DNA of 5,603 nt from positions 1 to 5,603 of the forward strand of contig JAOZUV010000019.1 in NCBI GenBank assembly GCA_029938505.1. Reading direction: 5' to 3'. The first letter of the stretch is position 1. The number at the start of each line of letters is the position of its first letter. The translations under genes were made by a program, and so were the position numbers. Of the stretch, positions 1 to 5,603 are shown one piece after another. The stretch is from Bacteroidales bacterium. GTDB taxonomy: Bacteria; Bacteroidota; Bacteroidia; Bacteroidales; GCA-2711565. The notes under the pieces were generated by a model. That model saw nothing but the letters and a program-made list of their open reading frames with translations, searched no databases and was not told where the DNA came from.

Positions 1-1
1 A

Positions 2-142
2 AGCATTTATTTTTTTGATACTCAATCAATAATTTTGATGCTTCGGGAAATGGGCTTCCGAAAAATTGATTTTATCCCCTATTCAAATTTTAGGAATGTT
101 GCTATACCCTTAAATGTTAACTATCCTTTTTTTCTTGTATAA
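2..142 (+). CDS. C-terminal end of a gene entering from the left, possibly a methyltransferase
   Basis: An open plus-strand frame runs from the window edge (first full codon at base 2) to a TAA at 140-142, giving 46 residues. The sequence looks like real protein: a segment ILMLREMGFRKIDFIPYS, then AIPLNVNYPFFLV at the very end. An acidic/aromatic start, a helix of the type 'LLxExGF', and a following beta strand are common at the C-terminus of class I SAM-dependent methyltransferases, but the catalytic part lies outside the window, so that name is only a guess. The frame is convergent with the minus-strand gene next door and the two overlap by about 22 bp at their 3' ends. The fragment could be a chance open frame, but the residue pattern argues against it. 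Confidence 0.45.
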   Translation, partial: SIYFFDTQSIILMLREMGFRKIDFIPYSNFRNVAIPLNVNYPFFLV

Positions 143-684
143 GTTAATCTATTATTTTGACACCATTTTATTCCACCATCAACAGAGTACATGATTTCCA
201 TACCAAAAGTATCCTGTTCAGATTTATGTATAGTAATTTGAAATTGTGGACTCCCATCATCTTTACCACTATCCAATACTTTCTTTAATGTAAAAACATC
301 TCCAATAAAATTGCCTTCAAAAATATCAAGCTTTGAGGTGGAGGCATTAAAAAAAGACAGTTTATATAGTTTTGATTTAGTATCAAATGTATATTCCATT
401 GTTCTTAAAAATACTTTTGTGTTTTCATTGTAATTATCTTCCATTATCATATTTTCATTCACGACTACAATAGACGATGAAGTATTATCAATGTAACTCC
501 ACATTTCTCGTGAACTTGACCACAACTCAGATTTAACATCCCAATCTCCAATCAAAAATGCTATATCCTGTATTTCTTGGGTTAAAGTAACTGATGAATT
601 GTTCTTATCATTTTGTGCATTTATAATCGATAAAAAACAGAAAAACATAATGAACGTAATTATTTGATATTTCTTTAATCTCAT
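121..684 (-). CDS. Small secreted DUF1579-like protein of unknown function
   Basis: This 187-residue protein starts with a clear signal peptide: basic MRLKK, a hydrophobic stretch at about 8-21, and a signal peptidase I site after Ala23 (INA|Q), the usual Bacteroidota pattern. The mature part opens with the motif FLIGDWDV at 43-50, which resembles the 'FLxGxW' opening of DUF1579 and related lipocalin-like beta-barrel proteins. It continues with alternating short strands (VFLRTMEYTF 91-100, FEGNFIGDVFTLKKV 122-136, FQITIH 148-153), consistent with a barrel of about 160 residues. No catalytic motif is visible and the function of the family is not established. It is probably exported to the periplasm. 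The gene stands alone on the minus strand, divergent from the ggt genes, with a plausible promoter about 50-80 bp upstream. The ATG at 684 is the natural start because it directly precedes the signal peptide. Confidence 0.8.
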   Translation of the reverse strand: MRLKKYQIITFIMFFCFLSIINAQNDKNNSSVTLTQEIQDIAFLIGDWDVKSELWSSSREMWSYIDNTSSSIVVVNENMIMEDNYNENTKVFLRTMEYTFDTKSKLYKLSFFNASTSKLDIFEGNFIGDVFTLKKVLDSGKDDGSPQFQITIHKSEQDTFGMEIMYSVDGGIKWCQNNRLTYTRKKG

Positions 685-734
685 TATATTAATTTTTGAT
701 TTAAAATAAATTTTATTGTATACAAGATTTCTAA

Positions 735-767
735 CAAATTTAATAATTTATTTATCCATATAATCAA
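735..767 (-). promoter_or_regulatory. Candidate Bacteroidota-type promoter for the secreted DUF1579-like gene
   Basis: Read on the minus strand, 742-735 is TAAATTTG, an exact match to the TAnnTTTG -7 element used by the Bacteroidota primary sigma factor. A TTG lies at 767-765, about 22 bp upstream, close to the expected -33 position. Transcription would start near 728 and leave a leader of about 45 nt before the ATG at 684. In such AT-rich DNA a match can occur by chance, so this is a candidate only. Confidence 0.35.
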
Positions 768-951
768 TATTCTATCATATATAAATAAGTTATACGTACA
801 CGATTATTTTGACTACTAATTTTTAATTTTCAACTATATACAAACAAATATTGAGTCATTAAATTATCCATATAAATTTATAGATAATAGTATTCCAATT
901 ACATTACAAAAAAAATTAGTAACTCATTACACCATAATAGCCTCAAATAAT

Positions 952-987
952 TTTGAATCATTCTTAAATTAAGATTTTTTATATTTG
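952..987 (+). promoter_or_regulatory. Candidate promoter for the ggt genes
   Basis: TATATTTG at 980-987 matches the Bacteroidota -7 consensus TAnnTTTG exactly. The nearest TTTG that could serve as the -33 element is at 952-955, which leaves a 24-bp gap, a few bases longer than ideal. If used, transcription would begin near 994 and give a leader of about 160 nt containing the 28-bp palindrome. I found no better match between here and the ggt ATG at 1157. Confidence 0.3.
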
Positions 988-1053
988 ACTCCGATATTGA
1001 TTAAGCTAATTAAAGCTTTTCCCGACTTCCAATACTACTTATTTTGCATCTAT

Positions 1054-1081
1054 GCAAGACTTAAGAATTCTTAAGTCTTGC
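1054..1081. repeat. Perfect 28-bp palindrome upstream of ggt
   Basis: The arm GCAAGACTTAAG (1054-1065) is followed by AATT and then its exact reverse complement (1070-1081), so all 28 bases are self-complementary. As RNA it would fold into a 12-bp stem with a 4-nt loop. The bases just outside (T1053 and T1082) do not pair, so the symmetry has sharp ends. It lies 75 bp before the ggt ATG and downstream of the candidate promoter, so it would sit in the leader transcript. No U-run follows it (the next bases are TCGAATTT), so a classic intrinsic terminator is not convincing. It could be a dimeric regulator's operator, a leader hairpin, or part of a small dispersed repeat. Confidence 0.75.
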
Positions 1082-1156
1082 TCGAATTTAGTAATATTTT
1101 TAAAGATCTCTGCAATTCAAAATAAAGTTATTAAAAACAATTGAATAATTTATAAA

Positions 1157-2853
1157 ATGAAAATACTTCAAAAAAACATACTTCAACTAATTTGCTGTGT
1201 AATTCTATCACATAGTTATTCTATAAGCAAAGCACAAACTTATGGGCAAAATGGAATGGTTGTTTCAGATAATACAATTGCATCGCAAATAGGCATTGAT
1301 ATTTTAAAAAGGGAGGAAATGCGATAGATGCGACCGTAGCCACTGCTTTTGCATTAGCAGTTACACACCCGGTAGCCGGAAATATTGGAGGCGGAGGATT
1401 TATTGTTTATATGAACTCGGAGAATGATGTTACAACAATTGATTTTAGGGAAAAGGCTCCGTTGGCAGCAAACAAAACCATGTTTCTGGATGAAGACGGT
1501 AATTTGATAAAAAATATTAATCACTTTAGTCTGAAGTCGGTTGGAGTACCAGGAACCGTAGCTGGACTATATTTAGCACATCAAAAATACGGGAAACTGC
1601 CGTGGGCAGAATTGGTTCAGCCTTCTGTTGATCTCGCTAAAAATGGCATTCCAATGTCGTGGGGGATGTATATAGATGCACTTTGGGTTGAGACTTGGGG
1701 AAATTCGTTTGATATAATGACCAACTACTTCCGCAATTCGAAAGGAGAGATTATTAAGCCTGGTGAAATTTGGAGGCAACTCTCACTTGCCAAAACCCTC
1801 CAGTTAATTTGTGATAACGGACAAGACGGTTTCTATAAAGGAATTGTTGCTGAAGAAATTGCAGAATATATGAAAGCAAATGGAGGAATTATTACAACTG
1901 AGGATTTAGAAAAATATACGGCCGTAGAACGTAAACCAGTAAAAGGTACTTATAAAGGCTACGACATTTACTCTATGCCTCCACCTAGTTCTGGTGGGAT
2001 AGCTTTGATTGAGATGATGAATTTGATGGAGCAAGCCAATTTGGATTCGATTGAATTCAACTCCACTGCTTATGTTCATTTGATTACAGAAGCAATGAGA
2101 AGAGCATTTGCTGATCGAGCAGAACATCTTGGCGACCCTGACTTTAATTTTAATATTCCCTTAGACAAATTAACTTCTAAAAAATTTGCTAAAATACGCT
2201 TTGAAAATATTGATATGGAAAAAGCTTCTGTGAGTGACTCCTCAAGATATGGGCACCCTTATGGTGGAAACAACACCACTCATTTTTCAGTTGTTGATAA
2301 AGAAGGAAATGCCGTTTCTCTTACATATACACTGGAATATTCTTTTGGATCTAGAATGGGTTCCTCAAAACTTGGTTTTATTTTCAACAATGAAATGGGC
2401 GATTTCAACCCTGTGCCAGGTGTAACAAATAGCAAAGGACAAGTTGGTTCCTCCCCTAATCTTATCGTACCCGAAAAAAGAATGCTCTCCTGCATGACTC
2501 CTACAATCGTAGCTAAAGATGGTAAACCATACCTTATCATTGGGAGTCCTGGTGGACGAACAATTATCAATACCGTTTTTCAAACTGTTCTCAATGTATT
2601 GGCCTACAATATGCCAATTGATAAAGCCATCGAAGCTATGAAAATTCATCATCAATGGTTACCCGATCAAATTGTTTATGAAAAAAACCTGATGTCTCCA
2701 GATACCCGTGATGCACTCAAAAAGATGGGGCATAAAATGCGTGGAGTATCTAATCTTGGAATACTTATGGGAATCACTTACGATTCTAAACTCAAAGTTT
2801 ATATTGGGGCTTCAGACTCTTCAAGTCCTGACGGTGGAGCTGTAGGATATTAA
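1157..2853 (+). pseudogene. ggt: Gamma-glutamyltranspeptidase (GGT), frame broken by one missing base
   Basis: GGT transfers or hydrolyses the gamma-glutamyl group of glutathione and related compounds outside the cytoplasm. From ATG 1157 the frame encodes a signal peptide (cleavage near A26|Q27), then GIDILK, then stops at TAG 1325-1327. Slipping back one base after 1309 gives KKGGNAIDA and 565 residues in total, the normal family length (E. coli about 580). In that restored numbering: substrate-binding Arg98 (DFREKAP), PPPSSGG at 275-281, nucleophile Thr374 (TTH, start of the small subunit after autocleavage), Thr392, Asp416, and GSPGG at 463-467. The lid loop before Ser445 has the E. coli length. 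Cys446 replaces the second Ser of the usual SS pair. The part readable from ATG 1411 lacks the signal peptide and GGNAIDA region, so it would not be an exported enzyme. The gene is not otherwise damaged, which suggests a recent mutation, a sequencing error, or less likely programmed frameshifting. It is probably co-transcribed with the next gene. Confidence 0.88.
1303..1327 (+). other. Frame-shift site within ggt
   Basis: The upstream frame reads ATT TTA AAA AGG GAG GAA ATG CGA TAG. The conserved family sequence KKGGNAIDA is recovered by reading AAG GGA GGA from base 1309 instead, i.e. a -1 shift, equivalent to one missing A in the A5 run at 1306-1310. The heptamer T TTA AAA (1303-1309) is in the correct phase for a X XXY YYZ slippery site and is followed directly by the purine run AGGGAGG. 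The downstream frame is closed by TGA at 1297-1299, so the overlap is short (1300-1324). No ATG in the downstream frame occurs before 1411. Confidence 0.85.
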
Positions 2854-2914
2854 TAAAAAACTTTACAATTGAAAAAAATATTTGGCTAAATAATTCATAT
2901 AAAAAAACATTATA

Positions 2915-4561
2915 ATGAAAATCAAAACTTTAAGCAATATAATTCCTTTTCTTATTTTAATGCTTTGTGCATGTTCCAATAAGGTTGAAACCCCACAAAT
3001 AAACGGAAGCGTTGCCTCAGCTCATCCCCTTGCCACACAAGCTGGCTTGAAAATTCTTGAAAATGGTGGTAATGCTTTTGATGCTGCAATTGCAGTAGCT
3101 TCAACACTCAATATTGTGGAGCCCATGATGTCAGGTATCGGAGGCTATGGCACTATATTGATATATGATGCTACTAACAAACAAATTCGGTACTTAAATC
3201 CAAGTGGAAGATTTCCAGAAAAAACAAATACCGATATGATGCGTAAGCCTACTTTGGATTATATGAAAAACAGAGTAGGGCCAAAATCCATTTCAACTCC
3301 AGGAAACCTAAATGCATGGGAAGATATGCACAAAAAATATGGAAAAATGCATTGGAATGAATTGTTTAAATCCGCAATTAACTATGCAGAAAATGGATTT
3401 AGAGTAAGCCCTGGAACAGCTGGTTGTATCGCATATTCATTCAAAAATTTCTCTGAATACTCTAAGTCATTTTACAGTAAAAACGGAATGCCACTTAAAG
3501 AAGGAGACAAACTCATACAATCTGACCTTGCAAAAACGTATAAACTAATTGCAACAGAAGGTGCCAAACCCTTTTATCATGGTAAAATTGCTAAATTAAT
3601 TGATAAGCAGATGAAAAATGCAGGTAGTTTTCTCTCGATTGAAGACTTGCAAAACAATACTGCAGAATGGTGGGATCCTATAAAAATAAATTACAGAGGC
3701 TACGATGTTTACACTGCTGGTTTACCCGCAAATTCATTTGCTGCTTTTGTTAATCTGGGATTAATGAAACAGTTTGATCCCAAGGAATTAAAGCATAATT
3801 CTTCAGAATATCTCCATCGCTTTGCTGAAATGGCCAAAGAATCGTATAAGGCTCGCTTAGCGTACTCATTCGACCCAGAAGTTAAAACAGCTCCGCTTGA
3901 TAGTATTCTATCGGATGAAGTCTTGAAATCCATGGCAGAATCAATTGACATGACTACTAAAGCCTCTAATTTCGTTCCTCCTTTCTCGGCAGAAAGCCGC
4001 AACACTACTCACTTTGTAGTGATTGATAAATGGGGGAATATGGTGAGTGCAACTCAAACATTGGGTAATTTATTTGGAAGTAGGATTATGGTTGAAGGAA
4101 CAGGTATTTGGTTGAATAACTCAATGGCTTATTCAACATTTGAACCAAAAGGAAATCCTATGGATGCCTTCCCTAACAGACATAAATTATCCGGAGATTG
4201 CCCAGTTATTATAATGAAAGATAATAAGCCTTGGGCTGCACTTGGTTCACCTGGCGGTCATACAATTACACAAAATGTTCCACAAATTATATTCAACCTC
4301 ATTGATTTTAATATGCCTATGCAAAAATCGATTGACGCTCCCAAAATTACATTTGTAGAGCCCAATTCAATCCGTATAGATCCAGATATGCCAAAAGCCG
4401 TAATTAATTCACTCATTGAAAAAGGGCACCATATCACTGAAGGATCGATTGGAAATGCTACCGGAATAAAAATTATTTATGACAGCAAAGGAAAAATATC
4501 ATCCTTTGACATTGGCATTGATAAACGAGGAGAGGGTAAAAGAGCTATCGTTGATCATTAA
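2915..4561 (+). CDS. Divergent gamma-glutamyltransferase-family lipoprotein
   Basis: This intact 548-residue GGT-family protein begins with a lipoprotein signal: a hydrophobic stretch at 9-18 and lipobox LCAC with Cys20 as the likely lipidation site. It is therefore expected to be membrane-anchored outside the cytoplasm. Family landmarks in order: ENGGNAFDAAIA 49-60, Arg99 in LNPSGR (position of the substrate-binding Arg), nucleophile Thr364 in NTTHF (self-cleavage point), Thr382 (second catalytic Thr), NN at 401-402, GSPGG 444-448. Differences from true GGTs: the segment between Thr364 and the usual Ser pair is 9 residues shorter than in E. coli, so the lid loop is missing; that pair is Ser426-Gly427; and the Asp that binds the substrate amino group is replaced (Tyr406). 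The catalytic core is kept, but the substrate is probably not ordinary glutathione; the pattern resembles YwrD/acylase-like members. It lies 61 bp after the broken ggt with no terminator between, so the two likely form an operon. Confidence 0.9.
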   Translation: MKIKTLSNIIPFLILMLCACSNKVETPQINGSVASAHPLATQAGLKILENGGNAFDAAIAVASTLNIVEPMMSGIGGYGTILIYDATNKQIRYLNPSGRFPEKTNTDMMRKPTLDYMKNRVGPKSISTPGNLNAWEDMHKKYGKMHWNELFKSAINYAENGFRVSPGTAGCIAYSFKNFSEYSKSFYSKNGMPLKEGDKLIQSDLAKTYKLIATEGAKPFYHGKIAKLIDKQMKNAGSFLSIEDLQNNTAEWWDPIKINYRGYDVYTAGLPANSFAAFVNLGLMKQFDPKELKHNSSEYLHRFAEMAKESYKARLAYSFDPEVKTAPLDSILSDEVLKSMAESIDMTTKASNFVPPFSAESRNTTHFVVIDKWGNMVSATQTLGNLFGSRIMVEGTGIWLNNSMAYSTFEPKGNPMDAFPNRHKLSGDCPVIIMKDNKPWAALGSPGGHTITQNVPQIIFNLIDFNMPMQKSIDAPKITFVEPNSIRIDPDMPKAVINSLIEKGHHITEGSIGNATGIKIIYDSKGKISSFDIGIDKRGEGKRAIVDH

Positions 4562-4622
4562 GGATGAATAAATTATAACGATAATACAAAATTATTAATT
4601 AAGAATTATCCTTAATTATTTT
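4557..4622 (+). terminator. Hairpin sequences after the second GGT gene, possible weak terminator
   Basis: TAATTAAG (4596-4603) and CTTAATTA (4611-4618) form an 8-bp, AT-rich stem with a 7-nt loop, followed by TTTT (4619-4622). A longer-range alternative pairs ATTAAGGAT (4557-4565, overlapping the stop codon) with ATCCTTAAT (4608-4616). The two folds share the right arm and exclude each other. The stem is weak and the U-run short, so termination here is uncertain. Confidence 0.35.
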
Positions 4623-4965
4623 ACTCATTGATTGTATTTGAGCCCCATTCTCCAATAAGCCAAGCGTTTTGGAGTGGAATTGATAGGTATGATGAAATTA
4701 AAAAATTAAAAGAAATAAGATTTAAAAACCCCTTGTATTTTTTTTTTGATATGGATGCTATTGATCCTGCTTTTGCACCAGGGGTTTCGCATCACGAAGC
4801 GGGTGGATTGACATCACGTCAAGTGATTAATTTTATCAATAAAATTGATGTTCCGATTATTGGTACTGATATTGTTGAGCTTAATCCAAAAAGAGATAAT
4901 GGAATTACGGCTGCTTAACATCGAAACTAATGAAAGAATTTTTAGCCAAAATGGCAACTACTTAA
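4616..4965 (+). pseudogene. C-terminal remnant of an arginase/agmatinase-family enzyme
   Basis: Ureohydrolases (arginase, agmatinase and relatives) hydrolyse guanidino compounds with a two-manganese centre. The frame open from 4616 to TAA 4916-4918 contains the family's last metal motif, DMDAIDPAFAPG, then VSHHEAGGLTSRQV and IIGTDIVELNPKRD, closest in pattern to plant-type arginases ('DPAFAPGVSH..PGGL'). The N-terminal two thirds, with the GGDHS and DAHxD metal ligands, is absent: only 66 bp separate this frame from the preceding gene and a stop lies at 4613-4615. The first possible start is a TTG at 4628, not credible. The frame also stops early: reading back one base after 4915 gives LTSKLMKEFLAKMATT and a TAA at 4963-4965, matching the usual C-terminal helix (KLxxExxAK). 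So the gene has a large deletion plus a one-base lesion. It cannot make an active enzyme. Whether the residues before about 4700 are arginase-derived is unclear. Confidence 0.75.
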
Positions 4966-4981
4966 CATCTAAAATAATGAA
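4914..4981 (+). repeat. Imperfect 21-bp direct repeat flanking the arginase tail
   Basis: Bases 4914-4934 and 4961-4981 match at 19 of 21 positions; the shared cores are CTTAACATC and TAATGAA, with mismatches at the 10th and 14th bases. The copies are offset by 47 bp. Each has the same layout: a TAA, 11 bases, then an ATG. The second copy contains the real start codon of the HAD gene at 4977; the first contains the TAA that ends the broken arginase frame and an ATG (4930) inside the restored arginase tail. Confidence 0.65.
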
Positions 4982-5603
4982 TGGAGAAATTAAAGTAATT
5001 GGCTTCGATGCAGATGACACCTTATGGGTTAATGAGCCTTATTATCGCGAAACAGAAAAAATGTTTTCAGGTTTACTTAGCCCATATTTAAGTGAAGATA
5101 AAATCAACAAAAAATTATTTCGCACTGAAATGCAAAACTTGAGTTTGTATGGCTACGGAGCCAAAGGCTTTATGCTTTCAATGATAGAAACAGCCATAAA
5201 AATTTCGGTGGACAAATTACCCAATGATATAATCTTAAAAATAATTGATTTAGGAAAAAAACTGTTAAACAAACCTCTTATTCTATTGGAAGGGGTCGAA
5301 GAAGTTTTAAAATCTCTAAAAGGAAGGTATACTTTGATAATAGCAACCAAAGGTGATTTACTGGATCAGGAACGAAAATTAGAGAAATCAGGTTTAGCAT
5401 CCTATTTTCATCATATTGAAATCATGAGTGATAAAAAAGCAGCCAATTATGAAAAACTCCTTAAACATCTTGATATAAAACCTGAACAATTTATTATGAT
5501 TGGAAATTCTATCAACTCAGATATAAAACCTGTATTAGATTTAGGGAGTTATGCCATTCATGTTCCCTACCACACAACTTGGATTCATGAGGAAGGTGAT
5601 GGG
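4977..5603 (+). CDS. HAD-superfamily hydrolase, 3' end beyond the window
   Basis: The frame runs 209 codons from ATG 4977 to the window edge without a stop. Haloacid-dehalogenase-superfamily motifs are complete: motif I FDADDTLW with nucleophile Asp11 and acid/base Asp13; motif II Thr124 in IIATKGD; motif III Lys153 in the SDKK segment; motif IV GNSINSDIKP at 176-185 with Asp182 as magnesium ligand. A helical cap fills about residues 18-105. The end HVPYHTTWIHE is typical of a small subgroup of cytoplasmic phosphatase-like HADs of about 230 residues, so perhaps 20 residues are missing. There is no signal peptide. The substrate cannot be told from sequence; HADs of this type usually dephosphorylate small metabolites. 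The start lies 11 bases after the restored arginase stop and has no Shine-Dalgarno sequence, like the other genes here. Its frame is clean and unrelated in function to the GGTs. Confidence 0.88.
   Translation, partial: MNGEIKVIGFDADDTLWVNEPYYRETEKMFSGLLSPYLSEDKINKKLFRTEMQNLSLYGYGAKGFMLSMIETAIKISVDKLPNDIILKIIDLGKKLLNKPLILLEGVEEVLKSLKGRYTLIIATKGDLLDQERKLEKSGLASYFHHIEIMSDKKAANYEKLLKHLDIKPEQFIMIGNSINSDIKPVLDLGSYAIHVPYHTTWIHEEGDG

Larger units (their letters stand above)
685..1156. other. Gene-free divergent intergenic region
   Basis: I see no credible coding frame on either strand in these roughly 470 bases. The stretch is very AT-rich, with frequent stops in all frames. It separates the minus-strand secreted protein gene from the plus-strand ggt gene, so it must carry promoters for both. 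Apart from the two promoter candidates and the 28-bp palindrome listed separately, the middle part (about 780-950) shows nothing I can name. No tRNA-like or other structured RNA was recognised. Confidence 0.6.

Noticed and set aside
1..120. Minus-strand open stretch reading through 81-1
   Set aside because: It has no start codon and a stop at its upstream end; the plus-strand frame in the same place looks more like protein.
1004..1022. Small inverted repeat AAGCT/AGCTT upstream of ggt
   Set aside because: Only five paired bases with an A/T loop in AT-rich DNA; expected by chance.
1573..2655. Several minus-strand open frames of 60-100 codons, and a plus-strand one at 2234-2425, inside the ggt gene
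   Set aside because: They lie opposite or out of phase with strongly conserved GGT coding sequence and have no recognisable protein features; they are shadows of it.
1411..2853. Treating ATG 1411 as the true start of a shorter GGT
   Set aside because: The preceding bases in the same frame encode conserved GGT sequence (GGNAIDA onward), and a start at 1411 would remove the signal peptide and core strands.
3709..4005. 98-codon minus-strand open frame inside the second GGT gene
   Set aside because: It overlaps the conserved region around nucleophile Thr364 on the other strand and shows no motif or signal of its own.
4930..4965. An 11-codon ATG-to-TAA frame as a separate small peptide or leader of the HAD gene
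   Set aside because: Its residues continue the C-terminal helix expected for the arginase family, so it is better explained as the displaced tail of that gene.
5153..5350. 65-codon minus-strand open frame
   Set aside because: It lies opposite the HAD hydrolase, whose motifs continue on both sides of it.
1..5603. CRISPR array, tRNA/rRNA gene, insertion sequence or defence system
   Set aside because: No regularly spaced repeats, cloverleaf, transposase or defence-related domain was seen on either strand.

Overview
The window is AT-rich, has almost no Shine-Dalgarno sequences ahead of its genes, shows TAnnTTTG-type promoter matches, and encodes secreted proteins cleaved before Gln ('NA|Q', 'KA|Q') plus a lipoprotein. 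Together these suggest a Bacteroidota (Bacteroidetes) chromosome, probably a flavobacterium- or Cytophaga-like organism. That assignment is inference from style; there is no rRNA or other marker in the window.

Layout. (1) Bases 2-142 (+) look like the last 46 codons of a gene that enters from the left, possibly a methyltransferase. It converges on, and overlaps by about 22 bp, a minus-strand gene (684-121) for a small secreted DUF1579-like protein. (2) Bases 685-1156 form a gene-free divergent spacer of about 470 bp. It has a plausible promoter on each side and a perfect 28-bp palindrome at 1054-1081. (3) Bases 1157-2853 (+) encode a canonical secreted gamma-glutamyltranspeptidase (GGT). Its reading frame is broken by one missing base at about 1306-1311; restoring it gives a full 565-residue enzyme. 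(4) After 61 bp, 2915-4561 (+) encodes an intact but divergent second GGT-family protein, a predicted lipoprotein without a lid loop and with several substrate-binding residues replaced. (5) Hairpin-forming sequence follows its stop. (6) Bases 4616-4965 hold only the C-terminal part of an arginase/agmatinase-family enzyme, with a second one-base lesion near its end. (7) A HAD-superfamily hydrolase starts at 4977 and runs off the right edge.

How it fits together. The two GGT-family genes are probably co-transcribed and would act outside the cytoplasm on gamma-glutamyl compounds such as glutathione, with the second copy likely having another specificity. The arginase remnant, the broken GGT and an imperfect 21-bp direct repeat at the arginase/HAD junction make this look like a decaying accessory locus. 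However, both frame lesions are single missing bases beside short homopolymers, so sequencing or assembly error is a live alternative for them (not for the missing N-terminal part of the arginase). I do not see a clearly new multi-gene system here. The items most worth a second look are the ggt frameshift with its slippery sequence, the 28-bp palindrome in the putative ggt leader, and the eroded arginase with the repeat beside it.
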